From Rhodanobacteraceae bacterium (lineage in GTDB: Bacteria; Pseudomonadota; Gammaproteobacteria; Xanthomonadales; Ahniellaceae), in the NCBI GenBank assembly GCA_016708465.1, contig JADJFT010000006.1, forward strand, positions 310,001-374,000: a stretch of DNA of 64,000 bases, in the 5' to 3' direction. Below the pieces are notes generated by a model. The model saw only the letters and a program-made list of their open reading frames with translations. It made no database searches and was not told the origin of the DNA. Within the stretch, counting starts at the first letter, position 1. Every line of letters starts with the position of its first letter. The position numbers and the translations under genes are program-made. Positions 30,839-39,249 of the stretch are shown piece by piece.

Positions 30839-31102
30839 TCATGCCATCGCGCGGATGCGGGCCGTGATGCGGCTCTTGTGGCGCGAAGCCTTGTTCTTGT
30901 GGATCTGGCCACGACCGGGAAAACGGTCGAGCAGCGATTCCGCGGTCTTGTACGCGGTTTCTGCGCCGGCCTTGTTGCCGGTTTCGATCAGCTTCAGCAC
31001 GTTCTTCACGGCCGTACGCATCTGCGAACGCTGACTGTTGTTGTGCAGGCGATGCTTTTCCGCCTGAACCGCGCGCTTCTTCGCGGACTTGATATTGGCC
31101 AC
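30839..31102 (-). CDS. rpsT: 30S ribosomal protein S20
   Basis: 87 residues from a GTG at 31102: ANIKSAKKRAVQAEKHRLHN, NSQRSQMRTAVKNVLKLIET and the C-terminal HKNKASRHKSRITARIRAMA. S20 binds the 5' domain of 16S rRNA. A non-ATG start is common for rpsT and helps set its autoregulated translation. It is divergent from murJ, as in many gammaproteobacteria. Confidence 0.96.
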   Translation of the reverse strand: MANIKSAKKRAVQAEKHRLHNNSQRSQMRTAVKNVLKLIETGNKAGAETAYKTAESLLDRFPGRGQIHKNKASRHKSRITARIRAMA

Positions 31103-31193
31103 AGCTGGACTCCGGTGTTCGGGGGGTTGAAAAAGGTCGCGAATTATCCGGGCAGCAGCGACGCGAGTCAATCGTTGTGATGAGTGCCTGTTC

Positions 31194-32789
31194 ATGAAGC
31201 TGCTGCGCTCGACCCTGCTGTTCACAGCGATGACCTTGCTGTCGCGGATTTCCGGCTTCGCCCGCGACATGCTGCAGGCGACTCTGTTCGGCACTGGCGG
31301 CGCGATGAGCGCGTTCATCGTTGCTTACCGCATCCCGAATTTTCTGCGCCGCGTGTTCGCCGAAGGCTCGATGGCGATGGCCTTCGTGCCGGTGCTGAAC
31401 GAGATCCGCGAGCGCCGGGACCCGGCCGCATTGCACGACTTCATCGATCACATGGCCGGTTCGTTGGCGGCGGTGGTATTCGTCGTCGCCGGCATTGGCA
31501 TGCTGGCGGCGCCATTGATCGCCGCGGTGTTCACTCCCGGCACACTCGATGAACCGGAGAAATTTGCGCTCACCGCTGAGATGTTGCGCATCACCTTTCC
31601 GTATCTGGTGTTCATCTCATTGATGGCGCTGTGCGCTTCGGTACTGAATAGTTTCGGCAAGTTCGGGCTGGCAGCGTTCACACCGGTGCTGCACAACCTC
31701 ACGGTGATTGCCGCCATGCTGCTGCTGGCACCGCACATGGAGGTGCCACCAAAGGCGCTGGCGTGGGGCGTGCTCGTCGCTGGTTTTCTGCAACTCGCGT
31801 TGCTGTGGCCGGCGCTTGCGCGGTTGGGGTTGCGGCCGCGCTTTAAGCTCGGGTTCCAGCATGCGGACGTGCGCCGTGTCGGCCGCTTGATGATCCCGAC
31901 CTTGTTTTCGTCGTCGGTGGCGCAGGTGAACTTGTTAGTCGGCACCGTGTTTGCATCGCTGCTGGCCGATGGATCGCAGGACTGGCTGTATTACTCGGAC
32001 CGGCTGATCGAATTCCCGCTTGGCCTGTTCGGCGTCGCGATCGGTACCGTGATCCTGCCGCATCTGTCGCGCCGCTTCGCCGCACAGGACCACGCCGGTT
32101 ATTCGCAGTCGCTGGATTGGGGTTTGCGGCTAGTGCTTCTGGTCGGTTGGCCGGCCGGTCTTGGCCTGATGTTTCTTGCCGAACCGATCACCGCGACCGT
32201 CTACAACTACGGTCGATTTACCGGGCATGACACGCAAATGGCGGCGTGGAGCCTGACCGCGATGAGTATTGGCGTGCCTGCGTTCATGGCCAGCAAGGTC
32301 CTGTTGCCGGCGTTCTATGCGCGTCAGGACACGAAAACACCGATGCGCGCGGCACTCTGGACGGTGGCCGCGAATGTCGGTCTGACGGTTGCGATCGTGA
32401 CGCCGCTGGCGCTGAACCACACCGTTGGCGGCCACGCCGGCATCGCATTCGCGACCGGCATCGCCGGATTGGTCAATGCGCTGTGGCTGTTCGTCGCGTT
32501 GCGCCGGCAGCAGATTTTTACCGCACAGCCGGGTTGGTTGCTCTATCTACTCAAGCTCTTGCTTGCGGGTGCAGCAATGGTGACGACCTTGCTCACATTG
32601 CGTCTGCACATCGGCGACTGGTCCGCATTGCATGCGCTGCAGCGTGTGCTCTGGCTGGTCACCGCGGTCACCGCTGGAGCCGCGTCCTACGCTGTCGTCT
32701 TGCTGGCAACGGGGTTTGCGCCTCAGTCATTTTCGCGACCATTGAGCAGGGATTCGATGTCTGCGTCGCTATACTCCGTGGCTCCATGA
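31194..32789 (+). CDS. murJ: Lipid II flippase MurJ
   Basis: 531 residues with about 14 hydrophobic segments (MOP superfamily). MurJ landmarks: LLSRISGFARDMLQATLFGT, FIVAYRIPNFLRRVFAEGSM with the essential Arg residues, LIEFPLGLFGVAIGTVILPH and FYARQDTKTPMR. It flips lipid II across the inner membrane for peptidoglycan synthesis. The stop overlaps the ribF ATG (ATGA), starting the coupled murJ-ribF-ileS-lspA-ispH cluster. Confidence 0.96.
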   Translation: MKLLRSTLLFTAMTLLSRISGFARDMLQATLFGTGGAMSAFIVAYRIPNFLRRVFAEGSMAMAFVPVLNEIRERRDPAALHDFIDHMAGSLAAVVFVVAGIGMLAAPLIAAVFTPGTLDEPEKFALTAEMLRITFPYLVFISLMALCASVLNSFGKFGLAAFTPVLHNLTVIAAMLLLAPHMEVPPKALAWGVLVAGFLQLALLWPALARLGLRPRFKLGFQHADVRRVGRLMIPTLFSSSVAQVNLLVGTVFASLLADGSQDWLYYSDRLIEFPLGLFGVAIGTVILPHLSRRFAAQDHAGYSQSLDWGLRLVLLVGWPAGLGLMFLAEPITATVYNYGRFTGHDTQMAAWSLTAMSIGVPAFMASKVLLPAFYARQDTKTPMRAALWTVAANVGLTVAIVTPLALNHTVGGHAGIAFATGIAGLVNALWLFVALRRQQIFTAQPGWLLYLLKLLLAGAAMVTTLLTLRLHIGDWSALHALQRVLWLVTAVTAGAASYAVVLLATGFAPQSFSRPLSRDSMSASLYSVAP

Positions 32790-33742
32790 ATTTCCTGTTT
32801 CGCGATACGCGCGGGCCGCGCCTTTGCCCGCGTGGCGCAGTCATCGCCATCGGCGCGTTCGACGGTTTGCATCGGGGTCATCAGACCCTGATCGGGCGCG
32901 TTTTGGCGCGCGCGCATGAACGTGCATGCGATGCCGTTGTACTCAGTTTCGAACCACTGCCCCGCGAATACTTCGGGCGCGGCGAGCGATTGCCGCGATT
33001 GAGCACAGCGCGCGAGAAGATCGAGATGACGCGTGCGCTCGGTGTAGACCGGCTTGGCTTGCTGCGCTTCAACGCGGCGCTGACGGCGACTTCGGCGGAA
33101 GATTTCGTCGAGCAAATTCTGGTGCATCGCCTGGGTGCATGCGAGGTCTGGATTGGCCCGGATTTCCGTTTTGGCCACAATCGCCGTGGCGACGTCGCGA
33201 TGTTGCGCGACATCGGTGCGGAACTTGGCTTCACGGCGCATACAATCGAGCCGGTATTGATTGATGGCGAGCGCATATCGAGCACCCGTGTACGCGCCGC
33301 ACTGCTCACGGGCGATCATGCGCTTGCACAGCGCCTGCTTGGTCGTGACTTCGCAATCGGCGGTCGCGTCATCCACGGCCAGAAGCTTGGACGCACGCTC
33401 GGTTATCCGACCGCCAATATCTCGCTCGGACGGCGTCGGCCGCCGGTGCATGGCATTTACGCGGTGCGTGTGAGCGGTGCCGGCCTGCGCGACTGGCCCT
33501 CGGTCGCGAGCCTTGGCACTCGGCCGACGGTGGATGGCCGTGAACTGCTGCTCGAAGCGCATCTGTTCGACTTTGACGGCGACCTGTACGGTCAGCGCTT
33601 GCGCGTCGACTTCATCGCGAAGATCCGCGACGAGGCCCGTTTCGCAAATCTGGATGATCTGATCGAGCGCATGCATCTCGATTCGATCGAAGCGCGCCGC
33701 ATCCTTTCCAATCTCCCATCGAACCAGCGAGAACTCGCGTGA
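32786..33742 (+). CDS. ribF: Bifunctional riboflavin kinase / FAD synthetase
   Basis: 318 residues from ATG 32786. The N-terminal adenylyltransferase part has AVIAIGAFDGLHRGHQTLIG (G-F-D-G-x-H-x-G-H nucleotide-binding motif) and ISSTRVRAALLTGD. The C-terminal kinase part has GRVIHGQKLGRTLGYPTANI, GIYAVRV and LLLEAHLFDFDGDLYGQRLR. It makes FMN and FAD from riboflavin. It overlaps murJ by four bases at the start and ileS by four at the end (GTGA). Confidence 0.96.
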   Translation: MNFLFRDTRGPRLCPRGAVIAIGAFDGLHRGHQTLIGRVLARAHERACDAVVLSFEPLPREYFGRGERLPRLSTAREKIEMTRALGVDRLGLLRFNAALTATSAEDFVEQILVHRLGACEVWIGPDFRFGHNRRGDVAMLRDIGAELGFTAHTIEPVLIDGERISSTRVRAALLTGDHALAQRLLGRDFAIGGRVIHGQKLGRTLGYPTANISLGRRRPPVHGIYAVRVSGAGLRDWPSVASLGTRPTVDGRELLLEAHLFDFDGDLYGQRLRVDFIAKIRDEARFANLDDLIERMHLDSIEARRILSNLPSNQRELA

Positions 33743-36618
33743 GCATCGACTACAAAAGCACGATCCATTTGCCCGAAACCGCCTTCGCGATGAAGGGCGA
33801 TTTGCCAACGCGAGAACCGAAGGCGCTGGCGGCGTGGCAAGCGAGCGATTTGCATGCGCGCATCCAGAGTGCGACCGCTAACCGCCCGAGCTATGTGCTG
33901 CACGATGGACCGCCGTATGCGAATGGCCAGATCCACATCGGTCATGCGGTCAACAAGACGCTCAAGGATATTGTCGTCAAGGGCAAGCTGCTCAGCGGCT
34001 TCCATTCGCCCTACGTGCCGGGCTGGGACTGCCATGGGTTGCCGATCGAGCTCGTGGTCGAGAAGGAAATCGGCAAGGTCGGTGTCAAGGTCGATGCGCG
34101 CACCTTCCGTGCCAAGTGCCGCGAATATGCCGCCAAGCAAATCGACAGTCAGCGCGAGGATTTCAAGCGTCTTGGTGTGCTCGGTTATTGGGATGCACCC
34201 TACCGAACAATGGATTTCACCTTCGAAGCCGACATGTTGCGTGCACTCGCGAAGATCGTCGAGCGCGGGCATCTGGCGCGTGGCGCCAAGCCGGTACATT
34301 GGTGTTTCGATTGCGGTTCGGCGTTGGCCGAGGCCGAGATTGAATATGCCGATAAGGTTTCGCCAGCGATCGATGTCGCCTATGACGTCGTCGATGTCGA
34401 TCGCCTCGTCAACAAGTTCGGCGTAACGCAGACCAGCGCCATCGTCGCGCTACCGATCTGGACGACGACACCTTGGACACTGCCCGCAAGCATGGCAGTG
34501 ACATTGAACGCCGAGTTCGATTACGTATTGGTCGAAGGTCCGGCGCGTGATGGTCGGCGTGTGCTGCTGGTGCTGGCGGAAGCGCTCGCCGAAGCAGCGT
34601 TGAAGCGCTGTGGTGTCGGCAGTCTGACGGTGCTCGGCCGCACTCGCGGTGCCGATCTTGAAGGGTTCAAATTGCAGCATCCGTTCTTGTCGCGGCAGGT
34701 ACCCATCCTCCTCGGTGAGCATGTCACCGCTGACGCCGGCACCGGTGCCGTACATACGGCGCCGGGCCATGGCCAAGAAGACTTCGTGGTCGGTCAGAAA
34801 TACGGCATCGAAGTCGTGAATCCGGTCGGCGGCAATGGCGTCTTCGTCAGTGGCACCGAGTTTGTCGAGGGCCTGCATGTCTGGAAGGCAAACGACACGA
34901 TCATCGAACTGTTGCGTTCGCGCGGCGTGCTGTTGGCTGCTGACAAACTTGAGCACAGTTATCCGCATTGCTGGCGGCACAAGACACCGGTGGCGTTCCG
35001 AGCCACACCGCAATGGTTCATCGCGATGGATCAGGCCGGCTTGCGTACGCAGGCGCTGGCGGCGATCCAGCAGGTGCAGTGGTTGCCGGACTGGGGCAAG
35101 GAACGCATTACCGCCATGATTGCGAACCGCCCGGACTGGTGTATCTCGCGCCAGCGCACTTGGGGTGTGCCGATCGCGCTATTCATCGACAAGGAAACTC
35201 AGGAACCGCACCCGGATTCAGTCGCATTGCTTGGAAGGGTTGCCGAGATCGTCGAGCGCGATGGCGCCGATGCCTGGTACGAACTCGATGCGGCCAGGTT
35301 ACTCGGCGCTGACGCTGCAAAATACGACAAGGTCACCGATATCCTTGATGTCTGGTTCGATTCCGGCGTGACCCATGCGGGTGTGCTGGATGCGCGCCCG
35401 GAGCTGAAAGGTCCGCGTGTCGGGACCATGTACCTCGAAGGATCCGATCAGCACCGCGGCTGGTTTCACTCGTCGTTGTTGACCTCAGTCGCGATGCATG
35501 GTCATGCGCCCTACACCTGTGTGCTGACGCACGGCTTCACCGTCGATGCGCAGGGCCGCAAGATGTCGAAGTCGCTCGGCAACATCGTGGTGCCGCAGAA
35601 GGTGATCGACCAGATGGGTGCAGACGTGCTGCGCTTATGGGTGGCATCGACCGACTATCGCAACGAGATGACCTGCGGCGACGAGATCCTGAAGCGCGTC
35701 GGCGACAGCTATCGCCGTATTCGCAACACCGCGCGCTTCCTGCTCGGCAATCTGCATCGGTTCGATCCGGCGAACGATCGCGTGCCGGCGAGCGACATGT
35801 TGTTACTCGACCGCTGGGCGATGCAGCAGGCCAAGCGCGTACTCGAACTGGCACAGCGCGTTTATGGGCCGGACGCGCGTGCGGCGACGAACATCAGCCG
35901 CGACCTCTGCGAGTTCGCAACGCTGGTTCAGGAATTAATGCGCTTCTGCACGATCGACATGGGCGCCGCCTATCTCGATATGACCAAGGATCGTCTCTAC
36001 ACGATGCAGGAGACGGCCACGGCGCGACGTTCGGCACAAACCGCAATGTACGCCGCGCTCGAAGTGCTGGTGCGTGCGCTGGCACCGATCAGCAGTTTCA
36101 CTGCCGAAGAAATCTGGGCACAGATGCCGGCGCGCGCGCACGACTCAGTGTTCTTCACGACCTTCGCCGACATCGAAGCACTGTTCGACGGGCTGGTCGT
36201 GTCGGCCGAAGAGTCGGCTCTGCTGGCTGACCTCACCGCCCTGCGCGGCAGTGCGCTGAAGCGCATCGAAGAACTGCGCAATGAGAAGAAGCTCGGTGGT
36301 TCGTTGGAAGCCGAAGTCGATGTCTATCTCGACGCGGCATCAGCAGCGCGTGTGGCTGCATGTCGCGACGAGTTGCGTTACTTCTTCATCACCTCGAGCG
36401 TGCGCGTGCATGATCTCGCGGTCGCGCCGGAAGATGCGCTTGTAGCCAGCTTCGGGACGAGCGCGGCAAAGTTCGCGGTGACGCCGACGCCAGCAGCGAA
36501 GTGTGTTCGCTGCTGGCATCACCGCAGTGATGTCGGATCGATCGCGGCACACCCGCAGCTCTGCAGCCGTTGCGTGACCAATGTCGATGGCGAGGGCGAG
36601 CGACGTGACTGGTTCTGA
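33739..36618 (+). CDS. ileS: Isoleucyl-tRNA synthetase
   Basis: 959 residues starting at a GTG that overlaps the ribF stop. Class I motifs: HIGH-type HDGPPYANGQIHIGHAVNKT, KMSKS in GRKMSKSLGN, the editing domain (IWTTTPWTLPASMAVTLNAE, GTGAVHTAPGHGQEDFVVG) and the C-terminal zinc finger KCVRCWHHRSD...LCSRCVTN. It charges tRNA-Ile and edits valine. Length and order match the bacterial type. No frameshift over 2.9 kb. Confidence 0.97.
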   Translation: MSIDYKSTIHLPETAFAMKGDLPTREPKALAAWQASDLHARIQSATANRPSYVLHDGPPYANGQIHIGHAVNKTLKDIVVKGKLLSGFHSPYVPGWDCHGLPIELVVEKEIGKVGVKVDARTFRAKCREYAAKQIDSQREDFKRLGVLGYWDAPYRTMDFTFEADMLRALAKIVERGHLARGAKPVHWCFDCGSALAEAEIEYADKVSPAIDVAYDVVDVDRLVNKFGVTQTSAIVALPIWTTTPWTLPASMAVTLNAEFDYVLVEGPARDGRRVLLVLAEALAEAALKRCGVGSLTVLGRTRGADLEGFKLQHPFLSRQVPILLGEHVTADAGTGAVHTAPGHGQEDFVVGQKYGIEVVNPVGGNGVFVSGTEFVEGLHVWKANDTIIELLRSRGVLLAADKLEHSYPHCWRHKTPVAFRATPQWFIAMDQAGLRTQALAAIQQVQWLPDWGKERITAMIANRPDWCISRQRTWGVPIALFIDKETQEPHPDSVALLGRVAEIVERDGADAWYELDAARLLGADAAKYDKVTDILDVWFDSGVTHAGVLDARPELKGPRVGTMYLEGSDQHRGWFHSSLLTSVAMHGHAPYTCVLTHGFTVDAQGRKMSKSLGNIVVPQKVIDQMGADVLRLWVASTDYRNEMTCGDEILKRVGDSYRRIRNTARFLLGNLHRFDPANDRVPASDMLLLDRWAMQQAKRVLELAQRVYGPDARAATNISRDLCEFATLVQELMRFCTIDMGAAYLDMTKDRLYTMQETATARRSAQTAMYAALEVLVRALAPISSFTAEEIWAQMPARAHDSVFFTTFADIEALFDGLVVSAEESALLADLTALRGSALKRIEELRNEKKLGGSLEAEVDVYLDAASAARVAACRDELRYFFITSSVRVHDLAVAPEDALVASFGTSAAKFAVTPTPAAKCVRCWHHRSDVGSIAAHPQLCSRCVTNVDGEGERRDWF

Positions 36619-37108
36619 TCGCCTCGGTGTCGCCGGATTGCTGCGTTGGCTGTCGTTGTCGACGGTGATTGTCTTGCTCGATCAGATCAGCAAGTGGTAC
36701 GCCGTCCAGCATCTCGGCTACGGCGAACGGGTCACGGTCATCGCCGGCTATTTCGACTGGACGATGGCGCACAACACCGGCGTTGCCTTCTCGATGTTTG
36801 CCGACGGCGAACATTGGCAACGATGGGGGCTCTCGGGATTTGCGGTGCTGGTTGGAATCGGCTTCGCGATTGTGCTGGCGCGGCTGCCGAGGCACGAGCG
36901 GTTCAGTGCGCTTGCGTTCGCGCTCGTCATCGGCGGTGCCGTAGGCAATATCATCGACCGCGTGCGCCTCGGCTACGTCGTCGATTTCATCCTTTGGTAC
37001 TGGCGCGACCATCATTGGCCAGCATTCAATATTGCCGACTCGGCCATCGTCGGTGGCGCGGCGGTGTTGATCTTGTTCGGATGGCGCGAAGCCAGGAAAT
37101 CCTCATGA
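36605..37108 (+). CDS. lspA: Lipoprotein signal peptidase
   Basis: 167 residues from GTG 36605, overlapping ileS by 14 bases. Four transmembrane helices. The two catalytic Asp residues lie in GNIIDRVRLGYVVDFI and FNIADSAIVGG, and FDWTMAHNTGVAFSMF is the conserved first loop. It cleaves the signal peptide of prolipoproteins (target of globomycin). The stop overlaps the ispH ATG by four bases. Confidence 0.96.
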   Translation: MTGSDRLGVAGLLRWLSLSTVIVLLDQISKWYAVQHLGYGERVTVIAGYFDWTMAHNTGVAFSMFADGEHWQRWGLSGFAVLVGIGFAIVLARLPRHERFSALAFALVIGGAVGNIIDRVRLGYVVDFILWYWRDHHWPAFNIADSAIVGGAAVLILFGWREARKSS

Positions 37109-38052
37109 TCGTCGTACTCGCCAATCCACGCGGCTTCTGTGCCGGTGTTGATCGCGCGATCGATATCGTCGAGCGCGCGATCGATGCGTTCGGTGCGCCG
37201 ATCTATGTGCGTCATGAAGTCGTGCACAACCGCTTTGTCGTCGACAACCTGCGTGCGCGCGGTGCCGTTTTCGTCGAGGAGTTGCCGGAAGTGCCTGACG
37301 GCGCAACGGTGATCTTCAGCGCTCACGGTGTGTCGCAGACGGTGCGTGGTGAAGCGCGTCGCCGTGGGCTCAAGGTGTTCGACGCAACTTGCCCACTGGT
37401 GACCAAGGTGCACATCGAAGTCGCGCGGCATGCCCGAGCTGGACGCAATGTGGTGATGATTGGCCATGCCGGACATCCCGAAGTCGAAGGTACGCTTGGA
37501 CAGTGGGACGCGAGTGCGGGTGGCCAGATGCGGCTGGTTGAAGCGCCCGAGGATGCGGCGGCGCTTGACCTCGATCCTGCGTGCGAACTCGCCTTCGTCA
37601 CACAAACGACGCTATCGGTGGACGATACGCGTTCGATTATCGAGGCATTACGTGCGCGATATCCGGGCATCATCGGGCCGCGCCACGACGACATCTGCTA
37701 CGCGACCCAGAACCGCCAAGATGCCGTCAAACGGCTGGCCGGCGAATGCGACTTGGTGCTGGTCGTGGGTTCACCGAACTCGTCGAACTCGAACCGTCTG
37801 CGCGAGCTGGCCGAGAAGCAGGGCGTATCCGCACACTTGATCGACGGCGCCCAAGACATCGACGATGCATGGCTGCAAGGCCGCCGTCAGATCGGCGTGA
37901 CTGCCGGCGCGTCTGCGCCAGAATCTCTGGTTCAAGCGGTGATCGAACGCCTGCGCGCTGCCGGCGCCGACGAGGTGCGTGAACTCTATGGTGAACCGGA
38001 AAGTATCGTGTTCGCGTTGCCCAAGGAATTGCGCATCTTGATGGTGGACTGA
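37105..38052 (+). CDS. ispH: 4-hydroxy-3-methylbut-2-enyl diphosphate reductase
   Basis: 315 residues. The three Fe-S cysteines lie in NPRGFCAGVDRAI, DATCPLVTKVH and DDICYATQNRQ; HEVVHN, SAHGVS and GHAGHPEVEGT hold substrate-binding residues, with TQTTLSVDDT after them. It performs the last step of the MEP isoprenoid pathway. lspA and ispH overlap directly (ATGA), without the fkpB gene that often lies between them in related bacteria. Confidence 0.96.
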   Translation: MIVVLANPRGFCAGVDRAIDIVERAIDAFGAPIYVRHEVVHNRFVVDNLRARGAVFVEELPEVPDGATVIFSAHGVSQTVRGEARRRGLKVFDATCPLVTKVHIEVARHARAGRNVVMIGHAGHPEVEGTLGQWDASAGGQMRLVEAPEDAAALDLDPACELAFVTQTTLSVDDTRSIIEALRARYPGIIGPRHDDICYATQNRQDAVKRLAGECDLVLVVGSPNSSNSNRLRELAEKQGVSAHLIDGAQDIDDAWLQGRRQIGVTAGASAPESLVQAVIERLRAAGADEVRELYGEPESIVFALPKELRILMVD

Positions 38053-38059
38053 GTCGCGG

Positions 38060-38089
38060 TTGCGTCAACAAGCCCGGTTCGCCTAGAAT
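38060..38089 (+). promoter_or_regulatory. Promoter for tRNA-Thr
   Basis: A -35 box TTGCGT (38060-38065) and a -10 box TAGAAT (38084-38089) are 18 bases apart. The GC-rich segment GCGCGCCCC directly after the -10 box resembles the discriminator of stringently controlled stable-RNA promoters. Confidence 0.6.
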
Positions 38090-38152
38090 GCGCGCCCCTT
38101 CGGGCTTGGGCGCGGCAGATCGATCGCGATTTCCGGGTTCGATGGGACTCCT

Positions 38153-38228
38153 GCCGGTGTAGCTCAGTTGGTAGAGCGGCGCATTCGTAATGCGTAGGTC
38201 GTAGGTTCGACTCCTATCTCCGGCACCA
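38153..38228 (+). tRNA. tRNA-Thr (anticodon CGT)
   Basis: 76 bases with an encoded CCA. D-arm AGCTCAGTTGGTAGAGC, anticodon loop TTCGTAA (anticodon CGT, reading ACG) closed by GCGCA/TGCGT, T-arm GTAGG-TTCGACT-CCTAT, acceptor GCCGGTG/CTCCGGC with one T-T mismatch at position 6-67. It has its own promoter and terminator. Confidence 0.97.
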
Positions 38229-38238
38229 ATAAAAACAG

Positions 38239-38280
38239 AGGCTTGCGCGCTTCGCGGTGCGTGAGCCTTTGTCTTTTTTT
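38239..38280 (+). terminator. Terminator after tRNA-Thr
   Basis: AGGCTTGCGC (38239-38248) pairs with GCGTGAGCCT (38259-38268) over ten base pairs including two G-T, around a ten-base loop, followed by a T-rich tract ending in seven T. The next ~200 bases, up to nadK, hold nothing recognisable. Confidence 0.85.
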
Positions 38281-38484
38281 GGCGTGCTCGGCGTCTGCGG
38301 CAACACGTTGGCACGGTGTAGCGGCGTGGCACGGAACGCGTGTCGCATTCGAACTCTCGGATTGCCGACCATGATCGCCGATGTGCTTGATCTCGGTGTC
38401 GGGCGGCGGCGCATGCACCGTGCTCGCTACGACTTGTAACAAAGCGCTACCGCCAGCGCCGAGGTTGCGGCATGCTGCGCGGCC

Positions 38485-39249
38485 ATGAACCCGCGCATCG
38501 CTTTCGCCGCCAGCAAGACCGAAGAAGCGCAGTCGGCGCTGGTTGCCCTGCGCGCGGCACACGGCGACATCAAACCGGCGGACGCCGATGTCATCGTCGC
38601 GCTCGGCGGCGACGGTTTCATGCTGCAAACTTTGCACCGCCATCGTGATCTCGGTCGGCCGGTTTATGGCATGAAGCTCGGTAGCGTCGGCTTCTTGATG
38701 AATCAATTCCACGCCGAGGATTTGCTTGCGCGCATTGAACGTGCGCGGACGACTCAGTTGCGACCGCTGGAAATGACGGCAGTCTCAGAATCGGGGACGA
38801 CGGTCGAAGCGATTGCATTCAATGAAGTGTCGTTGCTGCGCCAGACCAAGCAGGCGGCGCATGTGCGGGTCTCGCTGAATGGTGTGGTCAAGCTCGACGA
38901 GTTGATCTGCGACGGTGTGCTGGTTGCGACACCGGCGGGCAGTACTGCCTATAACTTATCCGCACACGGGCCGATCCTGCCGCTGGATTCGCGCGTACTG
39001 GCGATGACCGCAATCTCGCCGTTTCGGCCACGGCGCTGGCGTGGTGCGGTGTTGCCGGCCTCGGTCGAAGTGCGCTTCGAGATCCTCGATCACTACAAGC
39101 GCCCGGTCAGTGCCACCGCCGATGCCAACGAAGTTCGCGACATCGTTGAAGTGACGGTGCGCGAATCAGCCACGCGCACCGCCACCCTCCTGTTCGACCC
39201 CGAACACAATCTTGAGCAACGTATTCTCGATGAACAATTTGCGTATTGA
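38485..39249 (+). CDS. nadK: NAD kinase
   Basis: 254 residues. The NADK motifs are all present: IVALGGDGFMLQTLH (GGDG), the NE/D position FNEVSLLRQT, and the glycine-rich VATPAGSTAYNLSAHGPILP. It phosphorylates NAD to NADP. The ATG at 38485 gives the usual N-terminus; there is no strong ribosome-binding site. The 3' end overlaps the start of the following protease by 20 bases. Confidence 0.95.
   Translation: MNPRIAFAASKTEEAQSALVALRAAHGDIKPADADVIVALGGDGFMLQTLHRHRDLGRPVYGMKLGSVGFLMNQFHAEDLLARIERARTTQLRPLEMTAVSESGTTVEAIAFNEVSLLRQTKQAAHVRVSLNGVVKLDELICDGVLVATPAGSTAYNLSAHGPILPLDSRVLAMTAISPFRPRRWRGAVLPASVEVRFEILDHYKRPVSATADANEVRDIVEVTVRESATRTATLLFDPEHNLEQRILDEQFAY

Noticed and set aside
36646..37104. 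Upstream extension of the ispH frame
   Set aside because: It overlaps lspA, whose own frame has all family motifs; ATG 37105 gives the usual IspH N-terminus.
37727..38332. Minus-strand open frame with GDRSRTYDLRITNAPLYQLSY
   Set aside because: Another antisense translation of the tRNA gene, continued opposite ispH.
38164..38712. Minus-strand open frame whose C-terminus reads EIGVEPTTYALRMRRSTN
   Set aside because: This is the antisense translation of tRNA-Thr, a well-known annotation artefact; the rest lies opposite nadK.
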